From Cellulomonas sp. ES6 (GTDB taxonomy: Bacteria > Actinomycetota > Actinomycetes > Actinomycetales > Cellulomonadaceae), in the NCBI RefSeq assembly GCF_030053835.1, contig NZ_CP125655.1, forward strand, positions 124,001-188,000: a DNA stretch of 64,000 nt. The letters run 5' to 3'. The notes beneath the pieces were generated by a model. It was not told the origin of the DNA. It did not search any database and was given only the letters and a program-made list of their open reading frames with translations. A program made the translations under genes and the position numbers. Below, one piece after another: positions 39,199 to 47,232 of the stretch; the first letter of the stretch is position 1, and each line of letters opens with the position of its first letter.

Positions 39199-40131
39199 AT
39201 GGCGGCGACGACGAGGTCGGCGGAGTACGACGCGTTCGGGCCCTGGGTCGACCGGGTCCGCGGACTCCAGGACGTGCCGCGGCTCTACCGCGACCACCCG
39301 CTCGACCTGGCGGCCAGCAGGCTGGTGCTCAAGGTCCCGCGCGACATCGCCCGGCGCGACGCGACGCCCGACATGGACCTCTACGACCACCTGCTCGTCC
39401 TCGGTCCCGACCGCTTCACCGCGCTGAGCCGCCGCGAGGGCGCGCGCTACGACGTGCGGGAGGTGCCGTACGCCGGCGTCGCCGCGGTCCGCACCAGCGT
39501 CGACCTGCTCGACGGCCGGCTCACCGTGCACGCGCTGACCGGGAGCCCGGTGCAGGTGCGGTTCAGCGGCTCCTCGGCGGACGTCGTCGGCGGCTTCGTC
39601 GACCTGCTGCGGCTGCTCGCCTGGCCGGCCGGCGCCGGCGGGGCGGACGCGGAAGCGCCGGCGCCGGGCGGTCCGGTGGACGACCACGGGCGCGTGCTGT
39701 CCCGCCGGGCGCTGGGCGACCGCGAGATCGGCCTCGTCGGCGCGTACCGGGAGGTCGCGGACCGCGAGCCCCGCCTCCGCACGCTCGCGGCGCACCCGCG
39801 GCGCGTCGTCACGCCGGCGTCCGGCGCGAGCCGCCTGCTGCACCTGCTGCACCCCATGACCGTCCAGGGCGCGGTCATCTGCTCCGACGGCCGCGAGCTC
39901 CAGGTGTTCGGCCGCGCGGCGTGGCTGGTCCGCGGCCGCACCCCGGTGCACTCCGAGTCGCGCCTGGTCCTGCCGGTCGCGCGCCTGACCGCCGTGCAGG
40001 AGCTCAGGCACCCGCGCTACCCGGACGTCACGGTCGTGGTGCTGCGCGCCGGCAACACCGAGATCGAGCTGCCGGTCCCGTCGGACTCCGACGCGCGGCG
40101 GGTGCTCACCGGCCTGGCACCGGGGGCGTGA
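39199..40131 (+). CDS. Conserved hypothetical soluble protein
   Basis: I do not recognise this 310-residue protein. It has no signal peptide and no clear membrane segment. The first half contains alternating strands (LYDHLLVLGPDRFTALSRRE, VPYAGVAAVRTSVDLLDGRL, GSPVQVRFSGSS) reminiscent of a PH-like barrel. A Gly/Ala-Pro linker at about 151-165 leads to a second, similar beta-rich half (HPMTVQGAVICSDGRELQVFG, RLVLPVARLTAVQELRHP). Two tandem PH-like domains are thus possible. ATG 39199 has GAGGCGAGGA upstream; a start at 39181 is an alternative. Function unknown. Confidence 0.65.
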   Translation: MAATTRSAEYDAFGPWVDRVRGLQDVPRLYRDHPLDLAASRLVLKVPRDIARRDATPDMDLYDHLLVLGPDRFTALSRREGARYDVREVPYAGVAAVRTSVDLLDGRLTVHALTGSPVQVRFSGSSADVVGGFVDLLRLLAWPAGAGGADAEAPAPGGPVDDHGRVLSRRALGDREIGLVGAYREVADREPRLRTLAAHPRRVVTPASGASRLLHLLHPMTVQGAVICSDGRELQVFGRAAWLVRGRTPVHSESRLVLPVARLTAVQELRHPRYPDVTVVVLRAGNTEIELPVPSDSDARRVLTGLAPGA

Positions 40132-40149
40132 GGGAGAGGCGTCCCGGGA

Positions 40150-40171
40150 GCGCCCGACCCCGGCCGGGCGC
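40150..40171. terminator. Weak bidirectional hairpin between convergent genes
   Basis: GCGCCCG (40150-40156) pairs with CGGGCGC (40165-40171) over an 8-base loop in the gap between the convergent hypothetical and DUF1905 genes. The stem has only 7 bp. Confidence 0.4.
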
Positions 40172-40185
40172 CGTCGAGCGCCCTG

Positions 40186-40458
40186 CTACCTCTTGGTGAC
40201 GGTCACGTCGACGGTGTCACCGACGTCCTTGCCGAGCGCCCGGCGGACCTTCGCGCTGAGCGAGATCATGTGCGCGCCCGTCCCGGTGACCATGGCCCCG
40301 ACGTCGTCCAGGACGACGTCGTCGACCGTCGCGTCGACCCTGACGGTCCTGCCGGTCCCGAAGAACTCAGCGGATCCCGGGATCTCGACGCAGCTCCACA
40401 CGTCCCCCTTGATCTCGACGCCGATCGACGTCCGGAAGCTCAGCTTCTCCGTGGTCAC
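40186..40458 (-). CDS. DUF1905 family protein
   Basis: This 90-residue protein is a stand-alone DUF1905 domain, a small beta barrel: WSCVEIPGSAEFFGTGRTVRVDATV-like strands and the closing LSAKVRRALGKDVGDTVDVTV. The family is often fused to a YdeI-type domain, but here it is alone. Function unknown. The GTG start has no ribosome-binding site; TAGGCT precedes it by six bases on the - strand, so it is probably leaderless. Confidence 0.8.
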   Translation of the reverse strand: MTTEKLSFRTSIGVEIKGDVWSCVEIPGSAEFFGTGRTVRVDATVDDVVLDDVGAMVTGTGAHMISLSAKVRRALGKDVGDTVDVTVTKR

Positions 40459-40464
40459 GCGCCG

Positions 40465-40470
40465 AGCCTA
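40465..40470 (-). promoter_or_regulatory. -10 box TAGGCT of the DUF1905 gene
   Basis: On the - strand TAGGCT is followed by six bases and GTG, the same spacing as before lgt and pyk. Confidence 0.5.
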
Positions 40471-40586
40471 TGCGGCCTCCGCGCGACCCGCCCTCCGCGG
40501 TGGCCCACCGGAGGCCGCCGCGGTCGTCGCGCCCGGCCGGGGTCGCGACCGAGCCGGGGGGGCGTGACCTGCACCCGGGGACGACG

Positions 40587-40615
40587 AGAGCCCCAGGTCT
40601 GTGACCTGGGGCTCT
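40587..40615 (-). terminator. Terminator of the tRNA cluster
   Basis: A perfect 13-bp stem (40587-40599 with 40603-40615) with a 3-base loop lies just beyond the 3' end of tRNA-Val(GAC). Confidence 0.85.
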
Positions 40616-40621
40616 GCGTGG

Positions 40622-40693
40622 TGGGCGATACTGGGATCGAACCAGTGACCTCTTCCGTGTCAGGGAAGCGCGCTACCGCTGCGCCAATCGCCC
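40622..40693 (-). tRNA. tRNA-Val (anticodon GAC)
   Basis: The 7-bp acceptor stem (GGGCGAT/ATCGCCC), D arm, anticodon stem CTTCC/GGAAG around loop CTGACAC, and T arm with GGTTCGATCC are all present. The anticodon GAC reads valine codons. Discriminator A is followed by an encoded CCA (40619-40621), which the other tRNAs here lack. It differs from tRNA-Val(CAC) at 43770 in only about six positions. Confidence 0.96.
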
Positions 40694-40703
40694 GGGCGAT
40701 ACG

Positions 40704-40774
40704 AGGTGGAGATGGGATTCGAACCCACGTATACGGCTTTGCAGGCCGCTGCCTCGCCTCTCGGCCACTCCACC
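40704..40774 (-). tRNA. tRNA-Cys (anticodon GCA)
   Basis: The gene is 71 bases long, with acceptor stem GGTGGAG/CTCCACC, discriminator U as expected for cysteine tRNA, and anticodon loop CTGCAAA. CCA is not encoded. It lies 10 bases upstream of tRNA-Val in the same transcript. Confidence 0.96.
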
Positions 40775-40828
40775 CTGAGACCTCAGTCCTCAGCGACCGA
40801 GGTGGTCGGCCGGGAGTGTCTGCCTCCG

Positions 40829-40900
40829 AGCGGACGACGGGATTCGAACCCGCGACCCTCACCTTGGCAAGGTGATGCTCTACCACTGAGCCACGTCCGC
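40829..40900 (-). tRNA. tRNA-Gly (anticodon GCC)
   Basis: The gene is 72 bases long, with acceptor stem GCGGACG/CGTCCGC, discriminator U, anticodon stem CACCT/AGGTG region around loop TTGCCAA, and a standard T arm. CCA is not encoded. It is the first gene of the Gly-Cys-Val cluster. Confidence 0.96.
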
Positions 40901-40946
40901 GCGCCACGTTCCACCGGTTCTCACCGGCTTTCCGGGTGCGTCGAGA

Positions 40947-40977
40947 ACTTTAGCCCAGTCCGGACGCGAGAGTCCAA
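40947..40977 (-). promoter_or_regulatory. Promoter of the tRNA Gly-Cys-Val cluster
   Basis: On the - strand TTGGAC (complement of 40972-40977) and TAAAGT (complement of 40947-40952) are separated by 19 bases, about 45 bases before tRNA-Gly. Confidence 0.6.
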
Positions 40978-41078
40978 CCGGCCCCCGGCACCCCCGGAGT
41001 TCCGCACGATCACGCGGGTCGCCCGGCGTGTCGGCCGGCGCGGACGTGCGCCGGGGGAGTCGCGGGGCGGCGGCTGGC

Positions 41079-41084
41079 TACCGT
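41079..41084 (+). promoter_or_regulatory. -10 box TACCGT of pabB
   Basis: TACCGT is followed by six bases and the GTG start of pabB, predicting a leaderless mRNA. Confidence 0.45.
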
Positions 41085-41090
41085 GAGCCC

Positions 41091-42233
41091 GTGTCCCGCG
41101 ACTCCCGTGCCGCTCGCCGCCGCCCCGTCCGCCGGCCGGACGGGGCCGCGGGCGGCGTGGCGTGGTTCGGCGGGCGGGTGCTGCACGACGCGGTCGAGCA
41201 CGTGCCGGACGTGGCCGCCGAGCCGGACCGCCTCCGGGCGCCGGGGCACTGGGTGCTGGTCGGGGAGTTCGAGGGGCGGGTCGCGGCCTGGCGGTTCGCG
41301 TCGTCGCGACCTGGTGCCGTCGACGACGACGACGGCACGGGGTGGCACGGCCCCGGCCCCGGGAGCTGGCGGTCGTCGCTGTCCCGGCAGGGGTACGTCG
41401 ACGGCGTCGGGGCGGTGCGGTCCGCGATCCGGGAGGGGACGGTCTACCAGGCCAACCTCTGCCGGGTGCTGAGCGCCCCGCTGCCCGCCGGTCCGGGCGG
41501 CGCCGAGCCCGACGCGCGCGCCCTGGGCGCCCTGCTCGCGGCGGGCAACCCCGCGCCGTACGCGGGCGGCGTCCACGTCCCGGCGGGGGCGGCGGTGCCG
41601 CCGGTGTGGGTGGTCACCGCGTCGCCGGAGCTCTTCCTGCGGGTCGCGGACGGCTGGGTGACGTCCGCGCCGATCAAGGGCACCGCGCCGGAGCCGGAGG
41701 GCCTGACCGCCAAGGACCACGCCGAGAACGTGATGATCACCGACCTGGTGCGCAACGACCTCCAGCGGGTGTGCGAGCCGGGGACGGTCGAGGTCACGAC
41801 GCTGCTGGGCGTCGAGCGGCACCCGGGCCTCGCCCACCTCGTCTCGACGGTGCGCGGCCGTCTCCGCGCGGACGTGCTGGGCGGTCCGCTCTGGGGCGAC
41901 CTGCTGGGGGCGACGTTCCCGCCCGGCTCGGTGTCCGGGGCGCCGAAGCGGGCGGCGCTCGACCTGCTGGCGTCCCTCGAGCCCGTGCCCCGCGGGGTGT
42001 ACTGCGGCGCGGTCGGCCTGGTCGACATCGCGGAGGACGGCGCCGTGGCCGGCGAGCTGGCCGTCGGGATCCGGACGTTCGCGTGGCGGGACGGCATGCT
42101 GCGGTTCGGGACCGGTGCGGGCATCACGTGGGGGAGCGACGCCGAGGCCGAGTGGGCGGAGACGGAGCTCAAGGCGCGGCGGCTCGTCGCGCTGGCGTCG
42201 GGCGCGGGGGACGCGGCCCCGGTGCGAGACTGA
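41091..42233 (+). CDS. pabB: Aminodeoxychorismate synthase component I
   Basis: This 380-residue chorismate-binding enzyme makes 4-amino-4-deoxychorismate for folate. The core shows REGTVYQANLCRVL, VTASPELFLR, PIKGT, MITDLVRNDLQRVCEPGTVEV, LAHLVSTVRGRL and TFPPGSVSGAPKRAAL. The Lys in PIKGT is the PabB-specific residue; TrpE of this window has PIAGS there. It is shorter than TrpE and has a reduced N-terminal half. No PabA is adjacent, so it probably uses a shared glutamine amidotransferase encoded elsewhere. GTG 41091 follows a -10 box. pabC starts six bases after its stop codon, so the two genes do not overlap. Confidence 0.88.
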   Translation: MSRDSRAARRRPVRRPDGAAGGVAWFGGRVLHDAVEHVPDVAAEPDRLRAPGHWVLVGEFEGRVAAWRFASSRPGAVDDDDGTGWHGPGPGSWRSSLSRQGYVDGVGAVRSAIREGTVYQANLCRVLSAPLPAGPGGAEPDARALGALLAAGNPAPYAGGVHVPAGAAVPPVWVVTASPELFLRVADGWVTSAPIKGTAPEPEGLTAKDHAENVMITDLVRNDLQRVCEPGTVEVTTLLGVERHPGLAHLVSTVRGRLRADVLGGPLWGDLLGATFPPGSVSGAPKRAALDLLASLEPVPRGVYCGAVGLVDIAEDGAVAGELAVGIRTFAWRDGMLRFGTGAGITWGSDAEAEWAETELKARRLVALASGAGDAAPVRD

Positions 42234-42238
42234 CCGGC

Positions 42239-43081
42239 GTGGTGACGGCGACGACGGTGCTGTGGGCGGACGGGCGGCTCCGCGACCCGGCCGAGCCCGT
42301 GCTGCCCGGCACCGACGCCGGGTTCACGACCGGGCTCGGGGTGTTCGAGACCTGCGCGGTGCGGTCGGGGCGCGCGTTCGCCCTGAGCCGGCACCTGGCG
42401 CGGCTCGCCGCCTCGCTGCGGGCGCTGGACCTGCCGCCCGTCCCGGAGCAGGACGTGCGCGAGGCCGTCACGGCCGTCCTCGGCGCGGGGGGTCCGGAGG
42501 TGGGCCGGCTCCGGGTCACCGTGGGCGCGGGCGTCCCGTCCAGGCGCCCCTCGCTCGTGGTCGCCGCCGGCCCGGCGCCCGTCCGCGGTCCCGCGCACGT
42601 GGTGCGCTCGCGCTGGGTGCGCAACGAGCGCTCGCCGCTCGCGGGGCACAAGTCGACGTCGTACGCCGCGGACGTGCTCGCTCTGGCCGCGGCGACGGCG
42701 GCCGGGGGGAACGAGGCGCTGCTGGCCAACACGCGCGGTGAGCTCTGCGAGGGGACCGGCTCCAACGTGTTCGTCGAGCGCGACGGGGAGCTGCTGACCC
42801 CCGCGACGGCGTCCGGGTGCCTGCCCGGCGTGACGCGGGCGCTGGTCCTGGAGTGGGCTGAGGAGGCCGGCCTGCCGGTGCGGGAGGCCCACGAGGGCGA
42901 GCTGCCGTGGTCCGTCGTGGAGGACCTGCGCCGCGCAGGGGCCGGGATGGCGCTGAGCGGGTCGCTGCGCGGGTTCGCGGCGGTGGCCGTCGTGGAGGGC
43001 ACGGAGGTGGCCGCGGGTCCGCTGACGGAGCGGGTGGCCGCGCTCGTCGCCGAGCGGTCGGCGTCGGACCTCGACCCCTGA
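42239..43081 (+). CDS. pabC: Aminodeoxychorismate lyase (PLP fold type IV)
   Basis: This 280-residue protein is a class IV PLP enzyme. The PLP lysine lies in LAGHKSTSYAADVLAL, and the cofactor-binding loop is NTRGELCEGTGSNVFV. TTGLGVFETC near residue 32 and SGCLPGVTR are typical. Directly behind pabB, it very likely releases pyruvate from aminodeoxychorismate to give 4-aminobenzoate, although branched-chain or D-amino acid transaminases share the fold. Start is GTG 42239 or the in-frame GTG 42242. Confidence 0.85.
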   Translation: MVTATTVLWADGRLRDPAEPVLPGTDAGFTTGLGVFETCAVRSGRAFALSRHLARLAASLRALDLPPVPEQDVREAVTAVLGAGGPEVGRLRVTVGAGVPSRRPSLVVAAGPAPVRGPAHVVRSRWVRNERSPLAGHKSTSYAADVLALAAATAAGGNEALLANTRGELCEGTGSNVFVERDGELLTPATASGCLPGVTRALVLEWAEEAGLPVREAHEGELPWSVVEDLRRAGAGMALSGSLRGFAAVAVVEGTEVAAGPLTERVAALVAERSASDLDP

Positions 43082-43101
43082 CCGGGTGGAGCCGGCCGGT
43101 G

Positions 43102-43530
43102 TCAGGCGGTGAGGAGCGCGGCGATCAGCGCCGCGATCTCGCCCTCCATGCGGTCGCTCTCGGCGCCCAGGGCGACGAGCTGCTCCGTGGCGGTGAGGAA
43201 GCGCTCGAGCGGCTCCGACGGGGCGGCGAGCAGCGCGCTGCCCTCGACGCCCGTCAGGGAGATGAGCGTGAACAGCGGGTCCTCGTCGCGCCAGACCTGC
43301 ACGTCGCCGCTGCCCGCGGGGTCGTCGGCGTCGGCGAGCATGCCCTGGAGCAGCAGCTCGCGGCCGAGCAGCCACACGGAGGTGGACTGCGGGCTCGTGA
43401 ACACGGCGCGCACCGTGTAGGGGTCGCTCACGCGGTACGACAGCTCCGCGGTCACCGGCAGGACGCTGGCGTCGGAGCTGATGAGCTGCATGGCGACGGA
43501 CTCGACGACGTCGTACGAGCGCTGGGCCAC
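43102..43530 (-). CDS. SsgA-like sporulation/cell division regulator
   Basis: This 142-residue protein belongs to the SsgA-like (SALP) family: PVTAELSYRVSDPYTVRAVF, SVWLLGRELLLQGM, GDVQVWRDEDPLFTLISL and the helix EPLERFLTATEQLV. SALPs help place division septa or peptidoglycan enzymes in actinomycetes. I chose GTG 43530 because a full AAGGAGG lies five bases upstream (complement of 43536-43542). The frame runs to 43548, but that would put the ribosome-binding site inside the gene. It is convergent with pabC. Confidence 0.85.
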   Translation of the reverse strand: MAQRSYDVVESVAMQLISSDASVLPVTAELSYRVSDPYTVRAVFTSPQSTSVWLLGRELLLQGMLADADDPAGSGDVQVWRDEDPLFTLISLTGVEGSALLAAPSEPLERFLTATEQLVALGAESDRMEGEIAALIAALLTA

Positions 43531-43535
43531 CGCAT

Positions 43536-43542
43536 CCTCCTT
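43536..43542 (-). promoter_or_regulatory. Strong ribosome-binding site deciding the ssgA-like start
   Basis: AAGGAGG on the - strand is five bases before the GTG at 43530, and is the most complete anti-16S match in the window. Confidence 0.75.
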
Positions 43543-43684
43543 CACCACACGTCTGACGTGGAGACCATGATGGCAGCCACGGTGGCCCGCGCCGAGACGT
43601 GGACGCGAGTTTCACCCGGTGGGACTGCTCAGCGACGCGTCGGGGCTGCCGAGAACGGTCCCCGCACGGGTGCCCGGCGGGCTC

Positions 43685-43707
43685 GATCCCGCCGGTGGAG
43701 CGGGATC
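43685..43707. repeat. Small inverted repeat between ssgA-like gene and tRNA-Val
   Basis: GATCCCGC (43685-43692) and GCGGGATC (43700-43707) form an 8-bp stem with a 7-base loop in a 230-bp gap between divergent genes. I see no gene there. Confidence 0.4.
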
Positions 43708-43752
43708 CCCGGGGGTCGCGCCGCCGGTTTCGTCTCCCGGCCGCGGGTCGGG

Positions 43753-43758
43753 TAGAGT
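43753..43758 (+). promoter_or_regulatory. -10 box TAGAGT of tRNA-Val(CAC)
   Basis: TAGAGT lies 11 bases before the mature 5' end, the usual distance for a tRNA promoter. A -35 is not obvious. Confidence 0.5.
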
Positions 43759-43769
43759 TGTCGACCGCC

Positions 43770-43841
43770 GGGCGATTGGCGCAGTGGTAGCGCGCTTCGT
43801 TCACACCGAAGAGGTCACTGGTTCGAACCCAGTATCGCCCA
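43770..43841 (+). tRNA. tRNA-Val (anticodon CAC)
   Basis: The gene is 72 bases long, with acceptor stem GGGCGAT/ATCGCCC, anticodon stem CTTCG/CGAAG around loop TTCACAC, T arm GGTTCGAACC and discriminator A. It reads the GTG codon that this GC-rich genome uses heavily. CCA is not encoded. It is an inverted near copy of tRNA-Val(GAC) at 40622-40693. Confidence 0.96.
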
Positions 43842-43848
43842 CCGGCTC

Positions 43849-43880
43849 ACGGCCCCCGGTCCCTGCGGACCGGGGGCCGT
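43849..43880 (+). terminator. Terminator of tRNA-Val(CAC)
   Basis: A perfect 14-bp stem (43849-43862 with 43867-43880) with a 4-base loop starts seven bases after the tRNA. Confidence 0.85.
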
Positions 43881-43925
43881 CCGCGTCCCCGGGCCCTGCG
43901 TCCCGGAGGTGTCGTGACCGGTCGG

Positions 43926-43931
43926 TAGCAT
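43926..43931 (+). promoter_or_regulatory. -10 box TAGCAT of thrS
   Basis: TAGCAT would start transcription near 43938, giving a leader of about 45 bases. That is too short for a T-box element. Confidence 0.4.
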
Positions 43932-43981
43932 CGACCCGGACCCCGTGCGCCAGGCGCGGGCCGACCGGAGGAGACATCTCA

Positions 43982-45997
43982 GTGTCCGAGCTCATCAGCC
44001 TCACCGTCGACGGCACCCGCACCACCGCCGAGACGGGGACGACGGGCACGGACCTGTTCGCCGACCGCCGCGACGTCGTCGTGGCCCGCGTCGACGGCGA
44101 GCTCTGGGACCTGTCCCGGCCGCTGCCCGACGGCGCCGTCGTCGAGGGCGTCACCATCGGCTCGCCGGACGGCCTGGCGGTGCTCCGCCACTCCGCGGCG
44201 CACGTGCTGGCGCAGGCCGTCCAGGAGGTCAACCCGAAGGCGCGCCTGGGCATCGGCCCGCCCGTCACCGACGGCTTCTACTACGACTTCGACGTCGAGA
44301 CCCCGTTCACCCCGGAGGACCTCAAGGCCCTCGAGAAGGTGATGAGCCGCATCGTGCGCGAGGGGCAGACCTTCCGGCGCGTCGAGGTGACGGACGACCA
44401 GGCGCGCGAGCTCGCCGCCGACGAGCCGTACAAGCTCGAGCTCATCGGCCTGAAGTCGACGGCCGACACCGCGGGCGAGGGCGCGTCGGTGGAGGTGGGC
44501 TCCGGCGGGCTGACCTACTACCAGAACGTGCGCGGCGCGGGCCGGGAGTCGGAGACGGTCGTGTGGCAGGACCTCTGCCGCGGCCCCCACCTGCCCAGCA
44601 CCAGGCTCATCGGCAACGGGTTCCAGCTCACCCGCTCCGCGGCGGCGTACTGGCGCGGCTCGGAGAAGAACCCGCAGCTCCAGCGCATCTACGGCACCGC
44701 GTGGCCGACCAAGGACGAGCTCAAGGCGTACCTGGACCGGGTTGCGGAGGCCGAGCGCCGCGACCACCGGCGCCTGGGCGCCGAGCTGGACCTGTTCTCG
44801 TTCCCGGACGAGATCGGCTCGGGGCTCGCGGTGTTCCACCCCAAGGGCGGCATCATCCGCATGGAGATGGAGGAGTACTCGCGTCGCAAGCACGTCGAGG
44901 CGGGCTACTCGTTCGTCAACTCCCCGCACATCACCAAGGGCAAGCTGTTCGAGACCAGCCGGCACCTCGACTGGTACGCGGACGGCATGTACCCGCCGAT
45001 GAAGCTCGACACCGAGTACCACGAGGACGGCACGGTCAAGCGCGAGGGCCAGGACTACTACCTCAAGCCCATGAACTGCCCGATGCACAACCTGGTGTTC
45101 GGCGCGCGCGGCCGCTCCTACCGCGAGCTCCCGCTGCGGCTGTTCGAGTTCGGCACGGTGTACCGGTACGAGAAGTCGGGCGTCGTGCACGGCCTGACGC
45201 GCGCCCGGGGGTTCACCCAGGACGACGCGCACATCTACACGACCCGCGAGCAGATGCGTGACGAGCTCGCCTCGCTGCTCGGGTTCGTGCTCGACCTGCT
45301 GCGCGACTACGGCCTGGACGACTTCTACCTCGAGCTCTCGACGCGGGACCCGGAGAAGTCCGTCGGTGACGACGCGACCTGGGACGAGGCGACCGAGACG
45401 CTGCGCGAGGTCGCGACCGGGTCGGGCCTGCAGCTCGTCGACGACCCGGGCGGCGCCGCGTTCTACGGGCCGAAGATCTCGGTCCAGGCCAAGGACGCGA
45501 TCGGCCGGACGTGGCAGCTGTCGACGATCCAGCTGGACTTCTTCGAGCCGGAGCTCTTCGAGCTCGAGTACACGGCGGCCGACGGCACCCGGCAGCGGCC
45601 CGTGATGATCCACCGCGCGCTGTTCGGCTCGATCGAGCGGTTCTTCGCGATCCTCGTCGAGCACTACGCGGGCGCGTTCCCGGCCTGGCTCGCGCCGGTC
45701 CAGGTGCTCGCCGTGCCGGTCGCCGAGCCGTTCGAGCCGTACCTGGACGAGGTGGTGGCCCGGCTGCGCGCCCAGGGCATCCGCGCCGAGCTCGACCGCT
45801 CCAGCGACCGGTTCGGCAAGAAGATCCGCAACGCCAGCACGCAGAAGATCCCGTTCGTGCTCATCGCCGGCGGCGAGGACGCGGAGGCCGGCGCGGTGTC
45901 GTTCCGGTACCGCGACGGCCGCCAGGAGAACGGCGTGCCCGTGGCGGACGCGATCGAGCGCATCGTGGCGGCCGTGCGCGAGCACGCGCAGGTCTGA
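43982..45997 (+). CDS. thrS: Threonyl-tRNA synthetase
   Basis: This 671-residue class II synthetase charges tRNA-Thr. An N-terminal TGS domain (about 1-65) precedes the editing domain, with its zinc-like [11 protein letters not shown] motif. The catalytic core shows motif 2 region [30 protein letters not shown], the zinc ligands in [10 protein letters not shown], and motif 3 [15 protein letters not shown]-terminal anticodon-binding domain follows. GTG start with GGAGGAG about ten bases upstream. The frame is open back into tRNA-Val and is not used there. It heads the conserved thrS-HIT-pgsA-patA-pimA row. Confidence 0.96.
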   Translation: MSELISLTVDGTRTTAETGTTGTDLFADRRDVVVARVDGELWDLSRPLPDGAVVEGVTIGSPDGLAVLRHSAAHVLAQAVQEVNPKARLGIGPPVTDGFYYDFDVETPFTPEDLKALEKVMSRIVREGQTFRRVEVTDDQARELAADEPYKLELIGLKSTADTAGEGASVEVGSGGLTYYQNVRGAGRESETVVWQDLCRGPHLPSTRLIGNGFQLTRSAAAYWRGSEKNPQLQRIYGTAWPTKDELKAYLDRVAEAERRDHRRLGAELDLFSFPDEIGSGLAVFHPKGGIIRMEMEEYSRRKHVEAGYSFVNSPHITKGKLFETSRHLDWYADGMYPPMKLDTEYHEDGTVKREGQDYYLKPMNCPMHNLVFGARGRSYRELPLRLFEFGTVYRYEKSGVVHGLTRARGFTQDDAHIYTTREQMRDELASLLGFVLDLLRDYGLDDFYLELSTRDPEKSVGDDATWDEATETLREVATGSGLQLVDDPGGAAFYGPKISVQAKDAIGRTWQLSTIQLDFFEPELFELEYTAADGTRQRPVMIHRALFGSIERFFAILVEHYAGAFPAWLAPVQVLAVPVAEPFEPYLDEVVARLRAQGIRAELDRSSDRFGKKIRNASTQKIPFVLIAGGEDAEAGAVSFRYRDGRQENGVPVADAIERIVAAVREHAQV

Positions 45998-46001
45998 GCG
46001 G

Positions 46002-46616
46002 ATGGTCCAGGACGCGCCGGACGGCGTGCCCGGCGACGCGGTGGTGCAGGACGACACCGCGCTCGCCGGGGTGCCGGACGGCTTCGGGCGGCTCTGGGTC
46101 CCGCACCGCATGGCGTACATCGGCGGGGAGAACAAGCCGGCCGACGCGTCGGCGGGTGACGGCTGCCCGTTCTGCCGGGCACCGACGCTGAGCGACGAGG
46201 ACGGCCTGGTCGTCGCGCGCGGCCGGACGGCGTACGTGCTGCTGAACCTCTACCCGTACAACGGCGGCCACGTGCTGGTCGCCCCGTACCGGCACGTCGC
46301 GGACTACACCGACCTCACCGGGGACGAGGTGGCCGAGGTCGCCGAGCTCACCCGCACCGCGATGCAGGTGCTCCGCGCCGTCAGCGCCCCGCACGGGTTC
46401 AACCTCGGCATGAACCAGGGTGACGTCGCGGGGGCCGGCATCGCCGCGCACCTGCACCAGCACGTCGTGCCCCGGTGGCCGGGCGACGCGAACTTCCTGC
46501 CCGTGATCGGCCGGACGCGCGCCCTGCCCGAGCTGCTGTCCGACACCCGCGCGCGGCTCGCCGCCGCGTGGCCGCCCGCGCCCGCCGGGGACCCGGCCGG
46601 CGCCCAGAGAGGATGA
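46002..46616 (+). CDS. HIT-family diadenosine tetraphosphate phosphorylase-like protein
   Basis: This 204-residue protein has a HIT domain with the triad motif HLHQHVVPRW (about residues 151-160), preceded by NLYPYNGGHVLVAPYRHVADY and a CPFC pair near residue 55. In M. tuberculosis the equivalent gene Rv2613c, in the same position between thrS and pgsA, encodes an Ap4A phosphorylase. That activity is likely here by synteny. The ATG starts four bases after the thrS stop. Confidence 0.88.
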   Translation: MVQDAPDGVPGDAVVQDDTALAGVPDGFGRLWVPHRMAYIGGENKPADASAGDGCPFCRAPTLSDEDGLVVARGRTAYVLLNLYPYNGGHVLVAPYRHVADYTDLTGDEVAEVAELTRTAMQVLRAVSAPHGFNLGMNQGDVAGAGIAAHLHQHVVPRWPGDANFLPVIGRTRALPELLSDTRARLAAAWPPAPAGDPAGAQRG

Positions 46617-46623
46617 CCCGCCT

Positions 46624-47232
46624 GTGCTGAACGGACTGCGGGGAGCCATGACGCGGCTCTTCACGCCGGTGGCCGACGCCCTGCTCAAGCGGGGGGTGTC
46701 CCCGGACGCCGTCACGGTCACCGGCACCGTGGCCGTGGTCGCGGCCGCGCTGTGGCTGTACCCGACCGGGCACTTCCTGGCGGCGAGCCTCGTCATCGCG
46801 TTCTTCGCGCTGACCGACTCGCTCGACGGCGTCATGGCGCGCCGCGCCGGGCGGTCCGGCCCGTGGGGCGCGTTCCTCGACTCGACGCTGGACCGGTTCG
46901 GCGACGCGGCGATCTTCTCCGGCCTCGTGCTGTGGTTCGCGGGGGAGGGCGACTCCCGCTGGGGCCTGGCCGCCGCCCTCGCGTGCCTCGTGACGGGGTC
47001 CGTCGTGCCGTACGCCCGGGCGCGCGCCGAGGGCCTCGGGATGACGGCGGCCGTCGGCATCGCGGAGCGCGCGGACCGGCTCGCGACCGTGCTGGTCGCG
47101 ACCGCGCTGGTCGGCGTCGGCCTGCCGCAGGTGGTCCTGGAGGTCGCGCTGACCCTGCTGGCGGTCGCGGCGCTCGTGACGGTGGTGCAGCGGATGGTGA
47201 CGGTCCGGCGGCAGGCGGGGGCGGCGGCGTGA
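46624..47232 (+). CDS. pgsA: Phosphatidylinositol phosphate synthase (CDP-alcohol phosphatidyltransferase)
   Basis: This 202-residue membrane enzyme has about six helices and the full CDP-alcohol phosphotransferase motif in DSLDGVMARRAGRSGPWGAF followed by LDSTLDRFGD. Basic residues in the cytoplasmic loops fit binding of inositol 1-phosphate. Together with the acyltransferase and PimA genes behind it, it makes phosphatidylinositol phosphate, the anchor for mannosides. GTG start. It ends in a GTGA overlap with the next gene. The same gene order is Rv2612c-Rv2610c in M. tuberculosis. Confidence 0.9.
   Translation: MLNGLRGAMTRLFTPVADALLKRGVSPDAVTVTGTVAVVAAALWLYPTGHFLAASLVIAFFALTDSLDGVMARRAGRSGPWGAFLDSTLDRFGDAAIFSGLVLWFAGEGDSRWGLAAALACLVTGSVVPYARARAEGLGMTAAVGIAERADRLATVLVATALVGVGLPQVVLEVALTLLAVAALVTVVQRMVTVRRQAGAAA

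Noticed and set aside
40455..40907. - strand open frame of 150 codons over the tRNAs
   Set aside because: It is translated from tRNA-Gly, -Cys and -Val sequence.
43619..43981. Upstream extension of thrS
   Set aside because: It runs through tRNA-Val(CAC) and its terminator.
43932..43981. T-box riboswitch before thrS
   Set aside because: The leader is about 45 bases and contains neither the T-box sequence nor the needed stems.
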